A stretch of DNA of 64,000 bases from Adiantum capillus-veneris (GCA_014529385.2 CM043949.1:114271477-114335476), one strand, 5' to 3'. Shown: positions 1-11,717, counted from the first letter of the stretch. The notes: a model not told the origin generated them from the letters alone. A program made the numbers and translations.

Positions 1-2361
1 AAGAGAGGTAAAGACAACCAGCTTAGGATTTGCGCATCAGAGTCTGAGTATGTGATAATCTTGGAGCAAGCTCATGGAGGAGTAGGTGGAGGCCATTTCT
101 CAGGTGATAAGACAGCAAAACTTGTCTTAGCCGCAGGAATATGGTGGCCAACATTACATATGGACGCTGAGGAATACGTTAAACGGTGCGATGACTGTCA
201 GCGGATCAAAGTACCACTTAAAAGAGATGATATGCCGCTTAGACCAATGATGGGGGCAAGAGCTTTTGCAAAATGGGGGATTGATTATGTCGGACCCATT
301 TCACCTCCTGCATATAAGACTCATGCACAATACATCGTTGTGGCTACAGACTATCTAACAAAGTGGGTCGAAGCAAAGGCAACTCAAAAAGCAAATGCCA
401 GGACCACGGCACAATTTCTATATGAATACGTCTTTGTACGATATGGATTGCCAATAGAAATTGTGAGTGATCGAGGCACACATTTTATAAATGAAGTGAT
501 AGAGATCCTTCTAGATGAATTCATGGTAATCCATAGGAAATCAGCCCCGTATCATCCACAAGCAAACGGACAAGCTGAAGCAACAAACAAAACCATATGC
601 ACGGTCCTTACGAAGATTGTATCTGAGTCGAGAACTGACTGGGACCAGAAGTTGCATTCAACATTATGGGCATATAGGGTAGCATATAAAACATCAATAG
701 GAACGACCCCATATAACATGGTTTTTGGGCTAAATGCTATCTTACCAATAGAATTCTTGATTTCAACCTTAAGGGTGGCTAAGGATCTAGAGTGGACAGG
801 GCACGAGCTTTCTGATAGAATAGATGACCTGGAAAAGCTAGATGAGCTTCGCCTAAAAGCAGTAGCTTCTATCTACGCTCAAAAAAGGCTATAAAAAGAA
901 TTTTTTGATAAGCATGTGCGGACTAAAAAGTTTAAGGTTGGGGACTATGTCCTAGTTTACACTCTGAAACAGCATGCTAAGAAGCTTAAAAAGCGAGGGA
1001 TGGGACCTCTGGTGATTAAAGATCTATCACCAAGTGGAGCCGTCAAGCTTGCTACATTAGACGGAGAAGAAATGCCCAATTGGATTAGTGGATGCAGAGT
1101 AAAAAAGTATCTTTTGCCGCTAACCCAAGACATGCTTCTCAAAATACATCAAGAAAAGCTGCGTGTCCAGAAAAAGAAAATGATTTTGGAGGAAGCGCAA
1201 GCCGAGGCGAAAGAAAGAATGGAGAAAAGAAGACTACTACGTCAGAAACGGCGCAGTGAAGGAGCAATACGAATAAACGCAGTCAGTATAACAGAAATGG
1301 ATAATGACAAAGAAGAACCCATCATTGAATGCAAAGTAGGAACCAACCAAATCAAAGCCAGAGCACTATTGGATTCAGGAGCTCAAGCAAACCTACTTTC
1401 ACTCAGTTTGTATAGACAATTGACAAATGACACTAAACTACAAACTGCCAAGGAAGAGTTAAAGAGTTACTCTGAGAATTCAATCAAAACTGTCGGATGC
1501 ACAGTTTTACATATACAGATTAACCAGTATGTGTATCCTCATATGTTTTATGTGGTTGAAGACCAAGCTACACAACAACCATTATTGCTAGGACAACCAT
1601 GGAAGAAGCAATACAATGCAATGATTGACTAGAGTTCTAAATCAGTGCTTATCAAATACGAAGGTGAAAGTCAATCAGTTAAGTTCACCAAAGGAGCAGA
1701 GCCAACTACAAAGGAAGAATCCACGAACAAGGGCAAACAACAACCAGAGAAAAAGAAGAAGCAAGGGCAACCAAAAGTTTCTACACAACTGGATTGCTCT
1801 TCGACGAGGAAATATCAACATTGGATAAGGAAGACAAGCAATAATATAATAGCTCAACCTTGGAAAAAATAGGAGTCAAAGTTGGTATGGAGACCAAAAA
1901 AGGTTGTGCCAGAGAACACAAAGGTGGAAAACAGAGTCTTCAATACCAGACAACAGAGTGATTCCAGACAATCAAGGACAGTGAAACAGATCTGGATTCC
2001 AAAGGAGTTCATGACGGCACAAAGCTATAGCAAGCAAATTTGGATCCCAAAGATTTGTAAACAGGAACTCCCTTCAGTACAATCAACGGAAACTCCTAGG
2101 TATTTCAAGGCGAGGAAATCAACACAAAAAACAAAGCAGGTTTGGGTCGCAAAGAGTTTGTGGCAAGCACAAGCAAAGCAGAAGCAGATTTGGATTGTGA
2201 AAAAGAACAACAAGGTAAAGAAGAATCCATCTACTGATTCTACTACCGAAGTGCCAAAACCAACCCGAAACCCGACCAACAATCTTTCAATCAAACAAAG
2301 AGCAGGTTTATTTGGAAAGACTGTTGTATCATCGCTCTACAATTGCATTGGGAACTTATGA
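1..2361 (+). pseudogene. gypsy pol: integrase, then retropepsin-like domain and basic W-repeat tail
   Basis: One reading frame runs from the window edge to 2361, broken only by TAA at 892, TAG at 1630 and TAG at 1870. It starts with an HHCC zinc-binding integrase end (His in QAHGG and GGHFSG, then CDDC). The DDE core follows, with Asp in GIDYVGP, Asp in SDRGTHF and Glu in ANGQAEATNK, and then the C-terminal integrase part (KFKVGDYVLVY). About residue 458 an aspartic-protease motif LLDSGAQANLLS begins a retropepsin-like domain that ends LLGQPWKKQYNAMID. The stop at 1630 sits where this family usually has Trp. The tail after 1873 is Lys-rich. A protease after the integrase is unusual, because the family's normal order puts it before reverse transcriptase. 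The decayed frame argues against function. Confidence 0.85.
1873..2361 (+). other. QIWIPK-type repeat tail of the pol frame
   Basis: In the same frame as the integrase, this 160-residue stretch repeats a Q-[IV]-W-[IV]-x-K motif: KQIWIPK twice, KQVWVAK, KQIWIVK, and a related VWRPKK at the start. Spacing is irregular and the stretch is rich in Lys, Gln and Thr. I do not recognise a domain. A nucleic-acid-binding tail is possible but only inferred. Confidence 0.6.
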
Positions 2362-2641
2362 CCAAAACAACTACAATGCTTCGCCCACAGACACTTCATA
2401 GTCGTCCGGGAGGACTCAGACTAGGAGGGGGGGAGGTATACAGGTATACAGGAGTTACAAAGCAGCTACAAGCGACAAAAACAAAGAAAAACAAAAATTA
2501 TATTACAAGGGCAGTGTCTTACATGATTTTGCAATTTTTATGTTTGATTGCTGATATTGATAATATTTATGCCCTTATATACCTTGTTTTGCAACAAGAA
2601 GAGATCAAATGATGAATTTGGGTCTCTAGACGTGTAAATAT
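2362..2641. other. non-coding segment after pol
   Basis: No gene is visible. A purine-rich tract at about 2425-2437 looks like a polypurine tract, but no LTR beginning with TG follows it. It may be an internal tract that separates pol from the downstream region. Confidence 0.4.
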
Positions 2642-2646
2642 CACTA
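2642..2646. repeat. target-site duplication CACTA, left copy
   Basis: Identical to 3240-3244 and directly flanks the solo LTR. Confidence 0.85.
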
Positions 2647-2889
2647 TGTGCGCTCCTTGCTGCACTGTCGAAGCAAGGGACTTGCCAATACACCGTATGC
2701 GAGCCACAAACGGCTCCAAGCACACAACAAGCCTAAACTAGCAAGCTCAAGAAAACAAAGGGTGTGTCACTCACCGCTCTACGCTCGCCTTCGTGGTGGA
2801 TTCCTCGCCGCGATGAAGAAGAAGCTGCAGTCGTGCCGCGCTCAACCGCTTCGCCGCCGTCGTGCCTTCGTAATGCTCGATCGCACACA

Positions 2890-2943
<54 letters not shown>

Positions 2944-3239
2944 AGGAGGTGAAGAAGAAGAAGATGGAGATGGAGCAAGAGCACTCTTCAATTGCACAAA
3001 TGAGAGAATGAGTAAAAATTAGGTTTAGTTGGCTTTTATAGGAGCTCACCCCATTCACACTTGGGCGCCCATGCTTAGCCAACTAATCCCTTGAATGTCC
3101 CAGTTAGAGTGCGCCTCTCATCGGCGATCACTCTTACCCTTTTCCTATTGGTCCGACAAGCCCGGTACCTGACTCTACCGAATACATAATACACGTCCGT
3201 CGTAGGTGATGGGGTGTCCGTGAGCCGTGAGTGTTAACA
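2647..3239 (-). mobile_element. solo LTR, reverse orientation, with CACTA target duplication
   Basis: The segment begins TGTGCGC and ends GTTAACA, the TG...CA ends of an LTR. It is flanked by the identical 5-bp duplication CACTA at 2642-2646 and 3240-3244. A TATA box (CTATAAAAGCC) lies on the minus strand near 3036-3046, so the LTR reads leftward. It contains a (CT)n-(CA)n tract at 2893-2942. No internal element sequence or partner LTR is present, so this is a solo LTR left by recombination. Here CACTA is a target duplication, not a transposon terminus. Confidence 0.85.
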
Positions 3240-3244
3240 CACTA

Positions 3245-4642
3245 AATAAGAGTGTTTTTGGAGCTAAAAAGTGGAAATAGTGGTAATCCAAGTTTAGAGA
3301 TCACAAATAAGTGTATATTCATATACACGGGGTTACCAGCTATTTATCGTGTATGTTTGGAAATTTTTGGCTTCAATTTGCTATTTTCCTTTATTTTTTA
3401 TGATTTTCTTAATAAAAGTAAAAGAAAAATAAAAAAGCAGGCGAAATGAGATCGGAAAAAAGAAAAGAATAGACGGTGATGGTCCTAATGACAAGGGCAA
3501 CCCATGGTAAAAATTGGGTACAATTCTGAAAAAGTTGCGGAAAGCCCGAAATGACAGAATTTTGGCAAAGTGGACAGATTTCTCAGAAACAGGTCAAACG
3601 GAGTCCAAATTGAGAAATTTCAAATCCTAAAGTGCATTTCACGACGAGATAGGAGCACATGTCAAATTTGGTAACAAGTGATCAAGGAAGTCCGAAGTTA
3701 AGTATTTTTCACTTCACTTTCAAGCTCATTTCCACTATTACCTTCTTGGAGAGAGCAAAGAGCACACAGGAGCATCCGACCTTCTACCGCCTTCTACGAC
3801 TGCTACGAGAGCTCAGAGGACACCAGACATGAGAGGTAGACTCGTTGCCATAAGCTTTTGATGCTTATCGTTAACTTTTGTCGCGAAAACTGACCAAAAC
3901 CAAGAAACAAGAGCAGACGGAGAATGGGAAAGAACGCTAGGTAGGGGCACAACCGCCTAACCAAACCTTGCAAGAACTTAGAGGTGGGTTACCCTAGCAT
4001 AGAAGATGGGTTTCTAACACTCAAAGCTCGAGAAAGAACGACTTGAAAAACCCTAGGTCAACAGAGCCTGCAAGAGGCAAACAGGAAAAAGTTGTCGAAA
4101 CGACACAAAACTTCTCAGGAAGCTTAACAACATCGAGGGCAATGCAACCATGGAGTATCTCCGGGTTTGGATCACCAAAAGTAGGTCGGAACAACCGATT
4201 CGGCTGCGGACACACAAAGCGTCATTTTGGCATAGCGGCTGAAATTGACGACCGAATGAAATGAAACTTCACAAGCAGCTTCAAATATACATGGATGACT
4301 TATGTTTGCAAGCAAAACCCAAAAGAAAGCTGATTCACTTACCAATGGTGAAAAAGACGCTTTCGGGCAACCAAATGGAGAAAGATGGAGAACGGGGAGC
4401 CAAAGTCAAGTTCAACCAAATAGGTGGCTTCACAACATATCCAACGAGCTAGAAATGCAACTCTCGAGAAGAAAAATTGAAGAAATTCAACTCCAAGGCA
4501 AAAAGACGACTTCGGAGACTGAAATGCCTATAAGGGGGCTTTTTAGCTAAACTGATGACTTTTTAAGTTGAAAACTAGTTAGCAGGGCTTAGGGCACTAG
4601 CACAAAGCATTCTTTGCACAAAAAGACCAACATTTCAAGAAA
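3245..4642. other. non-coding leader of the gypsy element
   Basis: No convincing coding sequence. Short frames here match nothing I know. The composition (A-rich, with many stretches resembling the palindrome-array spacers that follow) fits an untranslated internal region of a large retrotransposon. Confidence 0.5.
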
Positions 4643-5651
4643 AGACATCATACGCGTATGATGTCTCACAGCATGATTTTCACATCCATTTCAACATTTG
4701 AGTGCATAGCCTCATTCCACATGTTAATCACATCCTATGAACCAAGTATCATGAGAAATGGAGTTAGAAAACCCAAGGAAAACCAAAAAGACGCAAAGTA
4801 GGCCATAAAATTGATTTTTGGTCCTAATTTTGTCAAAATAACTCCAAACTCATTGAAACTTTGTAGGATTGTTGATTAACACATCTACAAGCTATCTAGA
4901 ACCAAAAAGCACCATTTTGACACAAAAGACATCATACGCGTATGATGTCTATTTGCACTTACAGAGCCAAAACTGCTCATTTGTCATCATACATCCATTA
5001 TTTATATCTAATACATGCTACATATGAAGTTTGGAACCATTTGGTCAAGTGGATCACCCCATTAGTCCAATTGAGGGAAAATCCTTCATCCAAAGCCTAT
5101 TTTAGCCCAAATCCAACATACTCAAGTCCAAACCAAGATTTGAGTAGATATAGTCCTTCACTAGTACATGGGGAGTCCACAGAACCAATCCCATGCAAAA
5201 TTGATGAAAAAGACATCATACGCGTATGATGTCTCCAGAGCCATTTTTAGCCCAAAATCTATCCAAACTTCATAAATCCACTGAATAAGCCTATCTAAAG
5301 CCAAATCCAAGCTTATAGAGAAATTTGGTCCAAAAATACACTAAAGACATCATACGCGTATGATGTCTCACTATGTGATTTTGCCACCTCAGGGCTTCAA
5401 CCACCAAACAGAAGTGATCTACATGCCATTTGAAAGTGAACCACCAAGTTTTATCCAATTTGGATCATAAAATCCAAATCCCTTTCAAAAATTTGCCAAG
5501 AGCCGGAACTGGACTAAACTTGCCAAAACTTGACCAATTGGGATGCAAACTCAAATCCAAGCATATGATACTCATGTATACACTATCAGCTACAAGCACA
5601 ACCAATATGAAGTCATTTTGACACAAAAGACATCATACGCGTATGATGTCT
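4643..5651. repeat. array of five perfect 24-bp palindromes
   Basis: A 24-bp sequence made of AGACATCATACG followed by its exact reverse complement occurs at 4643-4666, 4927-4950, 5211-5234, 5345-5368 and 5628-5651. All five are identical. The start-to-start distances are 284, 284, 134 and 283, which suggests an old ~284-bp tandem unit with one shortened copy. Spacers have diverged, keeping only an A-run before and CTC or CTA after. The core ACGCGT matches CGCG-type transcription-factor boxes. An RNA copy would fold into hairpins. Its role (packaging, dimerisation or promoter control) is inference. Confidence 0.9.
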
Positions 5652-5731
5652 CCAGCATGATTTTGAGCCCAATTTGCATATTTTTCAGTACTAAAAAGAC
5701 GCTAACTTCTGAAATTGGAGTTACAGGATCC

Positions 5732-8700
5732 ATGGATTCCGCCAAGTCATCAGCAACAAAGAGAAAAAGACCGACAATCAAAGATGCTCTTGCAGAAGCA
5801 GAACCCTTTGACATTCCAGCAGAAACCCTCAAGCTAACCAAAACTTGGGTGGAGGAAGCAGTACTGGAACAAGAGGGAATAAAGATTTACCAGGGGACTT
5901 TCAGAGATCCTCAAGGGCAAGCGGTGGATATACCGATGATCCCACAAGAATTGGTGGATTATAGCAGGTCAGAGAACATCAGCAGGTACCTGGAAAGGGC
6001 AGACTTGCACAGATTCTTCACCTCGAGACCATCAGGTGTAGATACAAGAAGAGTGTATGAGTTGGCAACCTCCATTCAGAAGGATGGGAAAGCCACATTG
6101 ACAACAATAGATGGAGAGAAAGTAGAGGTACAGATCACTCCACAGCTCATTGCAGATGCATTGAAGCTGCACAACAAAGGGAGCTTTGTCAGGGAAAGAA
6201 GGGAGACTATAGAGGTTTATGGGTCCAAGAAACAGAATGCAACCTATGGAGATATGTCAGACCAAAGAGCGGCAACCCTTTGCCGACTGTACAACCAGTT
6301 TCTCCATATTTGCAGTAAAAGACCGCAAAAGTATACGACACCACCCCATGCCATTGCAACTACCATCACATGGGCATTGAAGAGCAATATGCCAAAACAG
6401 GTGAATTACGCTCAGCACATCCACGAGCAAGTAATTGCCATGCACAACAAGAAGCCAAAGTATATAGGAGGAGCTGAAGTTCTGACAAGAATAGCTTATG
6501 AAGCTATTGGAGCCAGAGATCAATGGCCAAAGGTTCCCTCCCAGAATGAGTGGCTCAGAGAAGCCGATGAGAAGGAAGAACAGCCTGAAGTATCCAAGAG
6601 GGCGTCCACAAGAGCACGCAGGAAACTAGAAATAGTTTCAGAACCTGAAGAGGATGTGGATGAGCCGCTTATGAAGAAATCAAAGAAGAAGGTTGCTCCC
6701 AAGCAAACCAAAAGTCAGAAAGCGGCAAGAATGGAAAGACTGGTGGAGCAGTTTAGAGCGGAAAGAGCTCTAAAGGGGGACTTTGAAGAAAAGTGGGTTC
6801 CAGACCCCACTAAAGTCGGAACTAGCTCAGCCAGGCCACATGTTGATCAATATGATCAATATATTAGAGCTTATGAGGAGTCAGAGGCTATACTGGAGTA
6901 GCAACCTGTCGAGCCATACATTGAAGAGGAAGTACATCTTTTAAAAACTGAGCTGAAAAAGGATGACAAGGGAAAGAAGAAAGTAGATGCGTCTACTGAA
7001 CCTCAAGAGAAAGACGGGCAAGCAAACAAAGGGAAAGCCAAGATGACTGAGGACAATCAGCCCTCCTTTACTGATGTACCAAGCCCGAAGAAGACGAAAA
7101 TCATTGTGGAAGAGACCACAATAGAGATGGACACAGCTGGTATGGAAAAGACGGAGACCGGGACCAAGGAAAAGGAGATAGATCCAATTCAGCAAAAGAA
7201 AAACGATTATGAGGATCTGGTAGCGATAGGGTACACTGAAGAAGAGGCCCTTGAGGCAGTCTATGGGATCCACCTACAAAAACAAGATGATCGGAGAGGG
7301 ACAGAGGAAAAAATAAAGAGTACAAAAGAGAGTGAAAAGAAACTGGACGAGCAGAATGTACTAGAAGAGCCGAAGCCAGTGGAGGTGGTGGCAGAAAACG
7401 TTTTAGAGTTGATAGATGAAGATGAAAAAGACATGCACATGGTGCATGAACTGTTCAACAAGATCAAAGAAAGATCCAAGGCAAAGGAAGTGGAGATTGA
7501 GACAGCCAAACAAAGGGAAGCCGAGTTGCAGAGGAAATTAGAGGATGCTATGACTGAATCTGAAAGTCATAAAGCATCACTCTACGACGTGGAAAACGAG
7601 AGAGACGGCTTGATACTCCAGCTAGCCGAGGCTTCAAGAGAAGTAACAAGTGCACAGGAAGCAAGGGAGCGGATGGAAGACGACTTGGAGGCGGCTAAAG
7701 ATGAGCTCATTGAGCTAAGGGAAAGAGTCGACCTCCAAGAAAGAACAATCACTAGACTCAGGACTACCCCTAGAGCTAGCAGAGCAGGAACCGAACAAGA
7801 GGGAGCTCTTGTACCAGCTCTGGAAGACCAGGTCCGAAGCTTACAAAGAGAGCTAAGATTAGAGCAAGTGCAAAGGTTGCACATTGAGGAGGGATCATTG
7901 GCAGCAGAGAAGAGGCTCACTTTAGAAAATCAAACACTAAGAACAGAGAATGAGACCCTCCGCAAACAGCTCCAAGATCTACAAGAGCAACAAAGAAGAG
8001 AGACAGAGACACCACAAGAAGAATCAGGTGGAGCAGCCATAGAGCTACCAGAAACTGGAGAGGCAACCACAATTGAAGATCCAGCCCCAGTTCACGAGGT
8101 GTCCTCGACTTCAGGAATCTCTGAAGAAGAAGAACAAAGGCTCCATGACCAAATAGCAAAGTCAACAGAGGAGAGTACCAAGGCGGAAATGGAATGGGAG
8201 AGGAGACTCCTAATCTCCATTAGACTTCAGGGATTAGACACAAAAGTGCTCCATGAAGAGTGGATGCAACCCAGCCTGCCTTTCCCTTTGATGAAGTTTG
8301 AAGTGATAAAAACGAAAAAGAGAATAGAGGAGGAGCAGTATGTCGCTCTTTACGAAGGTGATATCACAAAAGAGGAACAATCAAAGAAGATTGTAGATTC
8401 GCAGCCTAGATGGAGGAAAGGTTGGCTGAACAAATACCCAGCCTACCTCATCTACTTGGTAGAGGCACCAAAGGAGATTTGGGAGGATGCAACCTTCTGC
8501 CCGGTGCCAAGAGTCAGAAGCTGGAAAGAGCATGGCAGGATTGCAGAAAAGAAGCCAAATTGGCTTAATTACCCCAGGATGCCAGGACCAAAGGCAGGAG
8601 AGAGAATAGGTAAAGCCTACATGGTGAAAACCCTAACGGGCACCATCAAGCTCTTTACTAGCTCTCCTGACCTTTCGTGTCAGATGCTCAAGAAAATTTG

Positions 8701-9007
8701 CAGGACTCTCTTAGCTTGCATTGAAGTGTTCGCGCCAGATAAAGCCACGACCTCGAGTCTACTATCGACGACCGACACAGTGACTGATATGATGTATGAT
8801 CTTTCATTGCAGCCTTCTCCAAAAGTGTTGCACCTCATATACCAGAGGATTATGTTTTTTCCTAGCTTCCACATGCAAACATTCGAAGAAGCTTTCTACA
8901 CCGGCTTTTTCACCCACGAAAGCAAAATATTCGGCCCAACCTTGACCATCGGCAACCTACGATACGAATCACATTTGCAGATGCTCAAGACGACAGGTCT
9001 TTATTGA
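5732..9007 (+). pseudogene. second long retrotransposon frame: plant-transposon domain plus coiled coil
   Basis: One frame from ATG 5732 to TGA 9007, about 1,091 codons, is broken by a single TAG at 6899-6901 in Gln-rich context. Residues about 60-290 resemble the domain found in many predicted plant transposon proteins of Athila-like elements; this is recognition by pattern, not by search. A Lys/Glu-rich linker follows. A long heptad-rich coiled coil spans roughly residues 560-780. The end (about 820-1090) is a globular-looking domain rich in Trp and Pro that I do not recognise. It sits between the palindrome array and the polypurine tract, the place of env-like or extra frames in such elements. 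No transmembrane segment is visible, so an envelope role is unlikely. Confidence 0.7.
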
Positions 9008-9042
9008 CCAAGCATAAAAGTCATGTCAGGGAAGACATGAAC

Positions 9043-9056
9043 GTGGAGGGGGGGAG
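9043..9056 (+). other. polypurine tract
   Basis: A run of G and A directly before the TGTTGAG start of the LTR and 35 bases after the stop of the preceding frame. This is where plus-strand synthesis is primed in LTR elements. Confidence 0.75.
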
Positions 9057-10108
9057 TGTTGAGCCAGCAGAGGATCACACCCACATTTTTGCTCACACTC
9101 ATCATTTTTGTAACCATTGATTGTAATAAATGTCTTTCCGACATTGATTTTGAATTGAGCCATTCATTAAGTAATGGGACTCAATTGAGTTTCCAGCTTG
9201 TAATCCCGAAGTAATTTCACTTGCTGATGTAATTAGTTAGAGATGTTCTCACCTCCAAGGCTGAGGTATATAAGCCAAAGTTTTGTAACCTAAAGGGGGA
9301 TTCAGTTTATTAATCAAAGTGAGTTTTTGAGCGTCGTGACTGTGTCTGAGAGAGAGAGAGAGAGTCTTATCTACTTGCTACGCGAGCTACGGAGCCGCCA
9401 TTGGAGAAGCGACACCGCGATTATGTTAGCAACGGCGAGAGCTACGCACTGATACCAAGAGTGCGCGCTATCGGCTTCTATGTGTGGTAAGTTCCTATGA
9501 GCTTCGGTGTGAGTTTTCTTCCAACTCGTGTGTCGGAATAGAGCGTGCAGCATATCTATAGAACCACAACGAGTAGAGCTACACATTAGTATCTTCGAGG
9601 TCAAGTTTCGATCACCTATATTTTTTGGCCTGTCTTCATACGCGTTTACCGCACGGGGTGGTTATAGATTGATTTTGCAGTTCAAGTCTTTAGGGTGTTG
9701 TTCTTACCTAATGTATAGACTTCCCCTTGAGTTTGAGATCGATTCAATGATTCTAGATCCTGTTTCGTATAGCATTCGTTCGTAGTACGGATTTCAGTCA
9801 CTCGTATATTTTAGAACTTAGATTTGATTTCCTTAGTAGTGATCGTCATTAGAAGGTCGAGTAGGTGATTTGACACCCACCTAGTTGTTTCCATGCGCCT
9901 GCAGGTCAAGCTCCGTCCTCGTCTGACAAATTCTGCTGTTGGTTGAGTTCTCGCTATTTAGCTTCCGCTAGCTGCGTAACCGCCTTAACAGCTTGCAATG
10001 GTTACAAGGACATAAGATCCTCGTTGAGAGATAGGTGTTTCGACTGGACGGCCCCACATCCTCGTCACTACTCATAATGAGGGCAAAAATCTTATAACCT
10101 CGACAACA
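9057..10108 (+). repeat. 3' LTR of the gypsy element
   Basis: Starts TGTTGAG right after the polypurine tract. A TATA box (GGTATATAAGCC) lies near 9264-9275. I place the end at CAACA, 10104-10108, because it mirrors the TGTTG start; this end is inferred, since the other LTR is outside the window. The layout (about 1 kb, TATA box about 210 bp in) resembles the LTR at 51392. Confidence 0.6.
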
Positions 10109-10741
10109 AATTTAATCTTCTATTGGCATTTTTCGTGTTTTATCTCTCTCTCTCTCTCTCTGTTCACACTGTAAACTACCTCACATTCTCTAGTCATGTC
10201 CAATCCCCGCACACCTCGGTCTAGAGGTGCACGGACATTAGAACCACCGGGTTATAATCTCGTCTTTATTGGTTAATGCCTTTATTTGTGGGTACAAGAA
10301 ATCTATACACCCACGTCTACATGATATTGCATGTAGTGGACAAAACCCCTTTGCCATTTCTCTAGCTGTAGCATTTCACATCATCTTAACATCTTTTCAT
10401 AGTAGATCTTTTCTTGTAGCATGCAGGTATGTCATTCTTGCAATGTAGGTGATGTCTGCTCAAGGCACTTAATTCTTATTCTAGATTTGACGGGATGTGG
10501 TGTGTGTGTGTGTGTGTGTGTGACCCTTGGAATCGTCATCTTGCATTACTAATTTCTATGTATGCTCAATTTGCTCTTCCATTAGCTAAACATGACGGCT
10601 TATTGTATGGTAGCAACAGTCGAACATGCAGGTGGAATTGCTGGTCCGCATGGACTGTCGAGGCTGTGAGCGCAAGAAATTTTCTCGCCATTTCTTCTAA
10701 CCTTATCTTAAACGATTTCTTCGCCATTTCTTCTAACCTTA
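10109..10741. other. non-coding, simple repeats
   Basis: No gene seen. Contains (TC)n at 10141-10162 and (GT)n at about 10497-10522. A short duplication of a TTCGCCATTTCTTCTAACC unit occurs around 10684 and 10721. Confidence 0.6.
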
Positions 10742-10936
10742 ATTAAACAACCTAAATCTAATTTAATATAACATATATAAACCTAAATCTAATCTAATAT
10801 AACGTAAATCTAAATCTAACGTAAATAAACCTAAATCTAATCAAACGTAAATCTAACTAAAAATGAACCTAAATCTAATCTAATTTAATTTAAATAAACC
10901 TAAATCTAATTTAACGTAAGTCTACTAAAACCCTAA
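10742..10936. repeat. degenerate AACCTAAATCTAA tandem repeat
   Basis: A ~13-bp unit, AACCTAAATCTAA, recurs with variations about ten times, ending in CCCTAATTAA. It faintly resembles decayed telomere-type repeats (CCCTAAA), but no exact telomeric units are present. Confidence 0.6.
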
Positions 10937-10950
10937 TTAATCTTTAACGT

Positions 10951-10991
10951 CTTTTAAGGTAGTTTCCTACGGCGTTAAAACTCTCTTCTTC

Positions 10992-11026
<35 letters not shown>

Positions 11027-11393
11027 TGTGTGTGTGTGTGCCAATAAAAAGAGAAAAATGGTATAACCTTTCTATCACTCAAGTGTGGTAGATTGGTTAT
11101 GCCATTTTCCTCTTGAATAACAAGTCTTGGTTTCAACTCCTCGTCGGCTAGATTTTTAGGTCTCTTTAATTAGTTTCCTACGACGTTAAATTAAACTCTC
11201 TTCTTCTCGAGTGTGTGTGCACGCCAATAAAATAAGGAGAAAAATGGTATAACTATTCTATCACCGAAGTGTGATAGATTGGTTATGACATTTTCCTTAT
11301 GAATAACATGTCTTGAGTTCAACTCCTATCGACTAGATCTTAAAGGTCTCTTGGGATACTTTCCTACGATGTGAAAACTCTCTTCTTCTTCTT

Positions 11394-11400
<7 letters not shown>
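10951..11400 (+). repeat. three tandem units with tRNA-like A and B boxes
   Basis: A unit of about 200 bp starts near 10951, 11163 and 11347 with a shared opening (TTTCCTACG...AAAACTCTCTTCTTC). The first two units carry an A-box-like TGGTAGATTGGTTA (11086) or TGATAGATTGGTTA (11272). Each is followed about 43 bases after its start by a B-box-like GGTTTCAACTCC (11129) or GAGTTCAACTCC (about 11315). This is the spacing of a tRNA promoter and suggests a tRNA-derived SINE or tRNA relic. I cannot draw a full cloverleaf, so no tRNA gene is called. Confidence 0.4.
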
Positions 11401-11459
<59 letters not shown>

Positions 11460-11717
11460 TTTTATATATATCTCTCTCTTTCTCTATTTTCCTCTCTCAA
11501 TGTGTGTGCATTCTTTGATTATGCATGTGTGTGTGCTCTTTTTTGGTTTATGCATGCTCTCTCTCTCTTTTCCTCTCTTAATGTGTGTGTGCTTTCTTTG
11601 ATTCCGCATGTGTGCGCGCATTTTTGGTTTATGCATGCTCTCTCTCTTTTCCTCTCTCAATGTGTGTGTGCTTTCTTTGTGTATGCATGTGTGTGTGCAT
11701 TTTTTGTTTATGCTTGT

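Larger units (their letters stand above)
1..10108 (+). mobile_element. Ty3/gypsy LTR retrotransposon, 3' portion
   Basis: All parts lie on the plus strand in a sensible order: the end of pol (integrase and beyond), a non-coding leader, a second long reading frame, a polypurine tract and an LTR. The 5' LTR, gag and reverse transcriptase would lie to the left of the window. Extra frames between integrase and the 3' LTR are known in Athila and Tat lineages, so I place it near those by inference. That the two coding blocks belong to one element is inferred from collinearity; there is no second LTR in the window to prove it. Confidence 0.6.

Noticed and set aside
2642-3244. CACTA transposon ends around 2642 and 3240
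   Set aside because: CACTA is in direct, not inverted, orientation and abuts TG...CA, so it is an LTR target duplication.
4643-5651. CRISPR-like array
   Set aside because: The repeats are palindromic and regularly spaced, but spacers are 110-260 bp, related to each other, and the context is a plant retrotransposon.
892-6901. Stop codons repaired by RNA editing
   Set aside because: Stop removal by U-to-C editing is known for organelle transcripts of some seedless plants, not nuclear retroelements. The stop at 1630 replaces Trp, which such editing would not restore.
5732-9007. Envelope gene of an endogenous retrovirus
   Set aside because: No signal peptide or membrane helix; the protein is dominated by a charged coiled coil.
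10742-10936. Interstitial telomere
   Set aside because: The unit AACCTAAATCTAA lacks exact CCCTAAA repeats; low-complexity origin is simpler.
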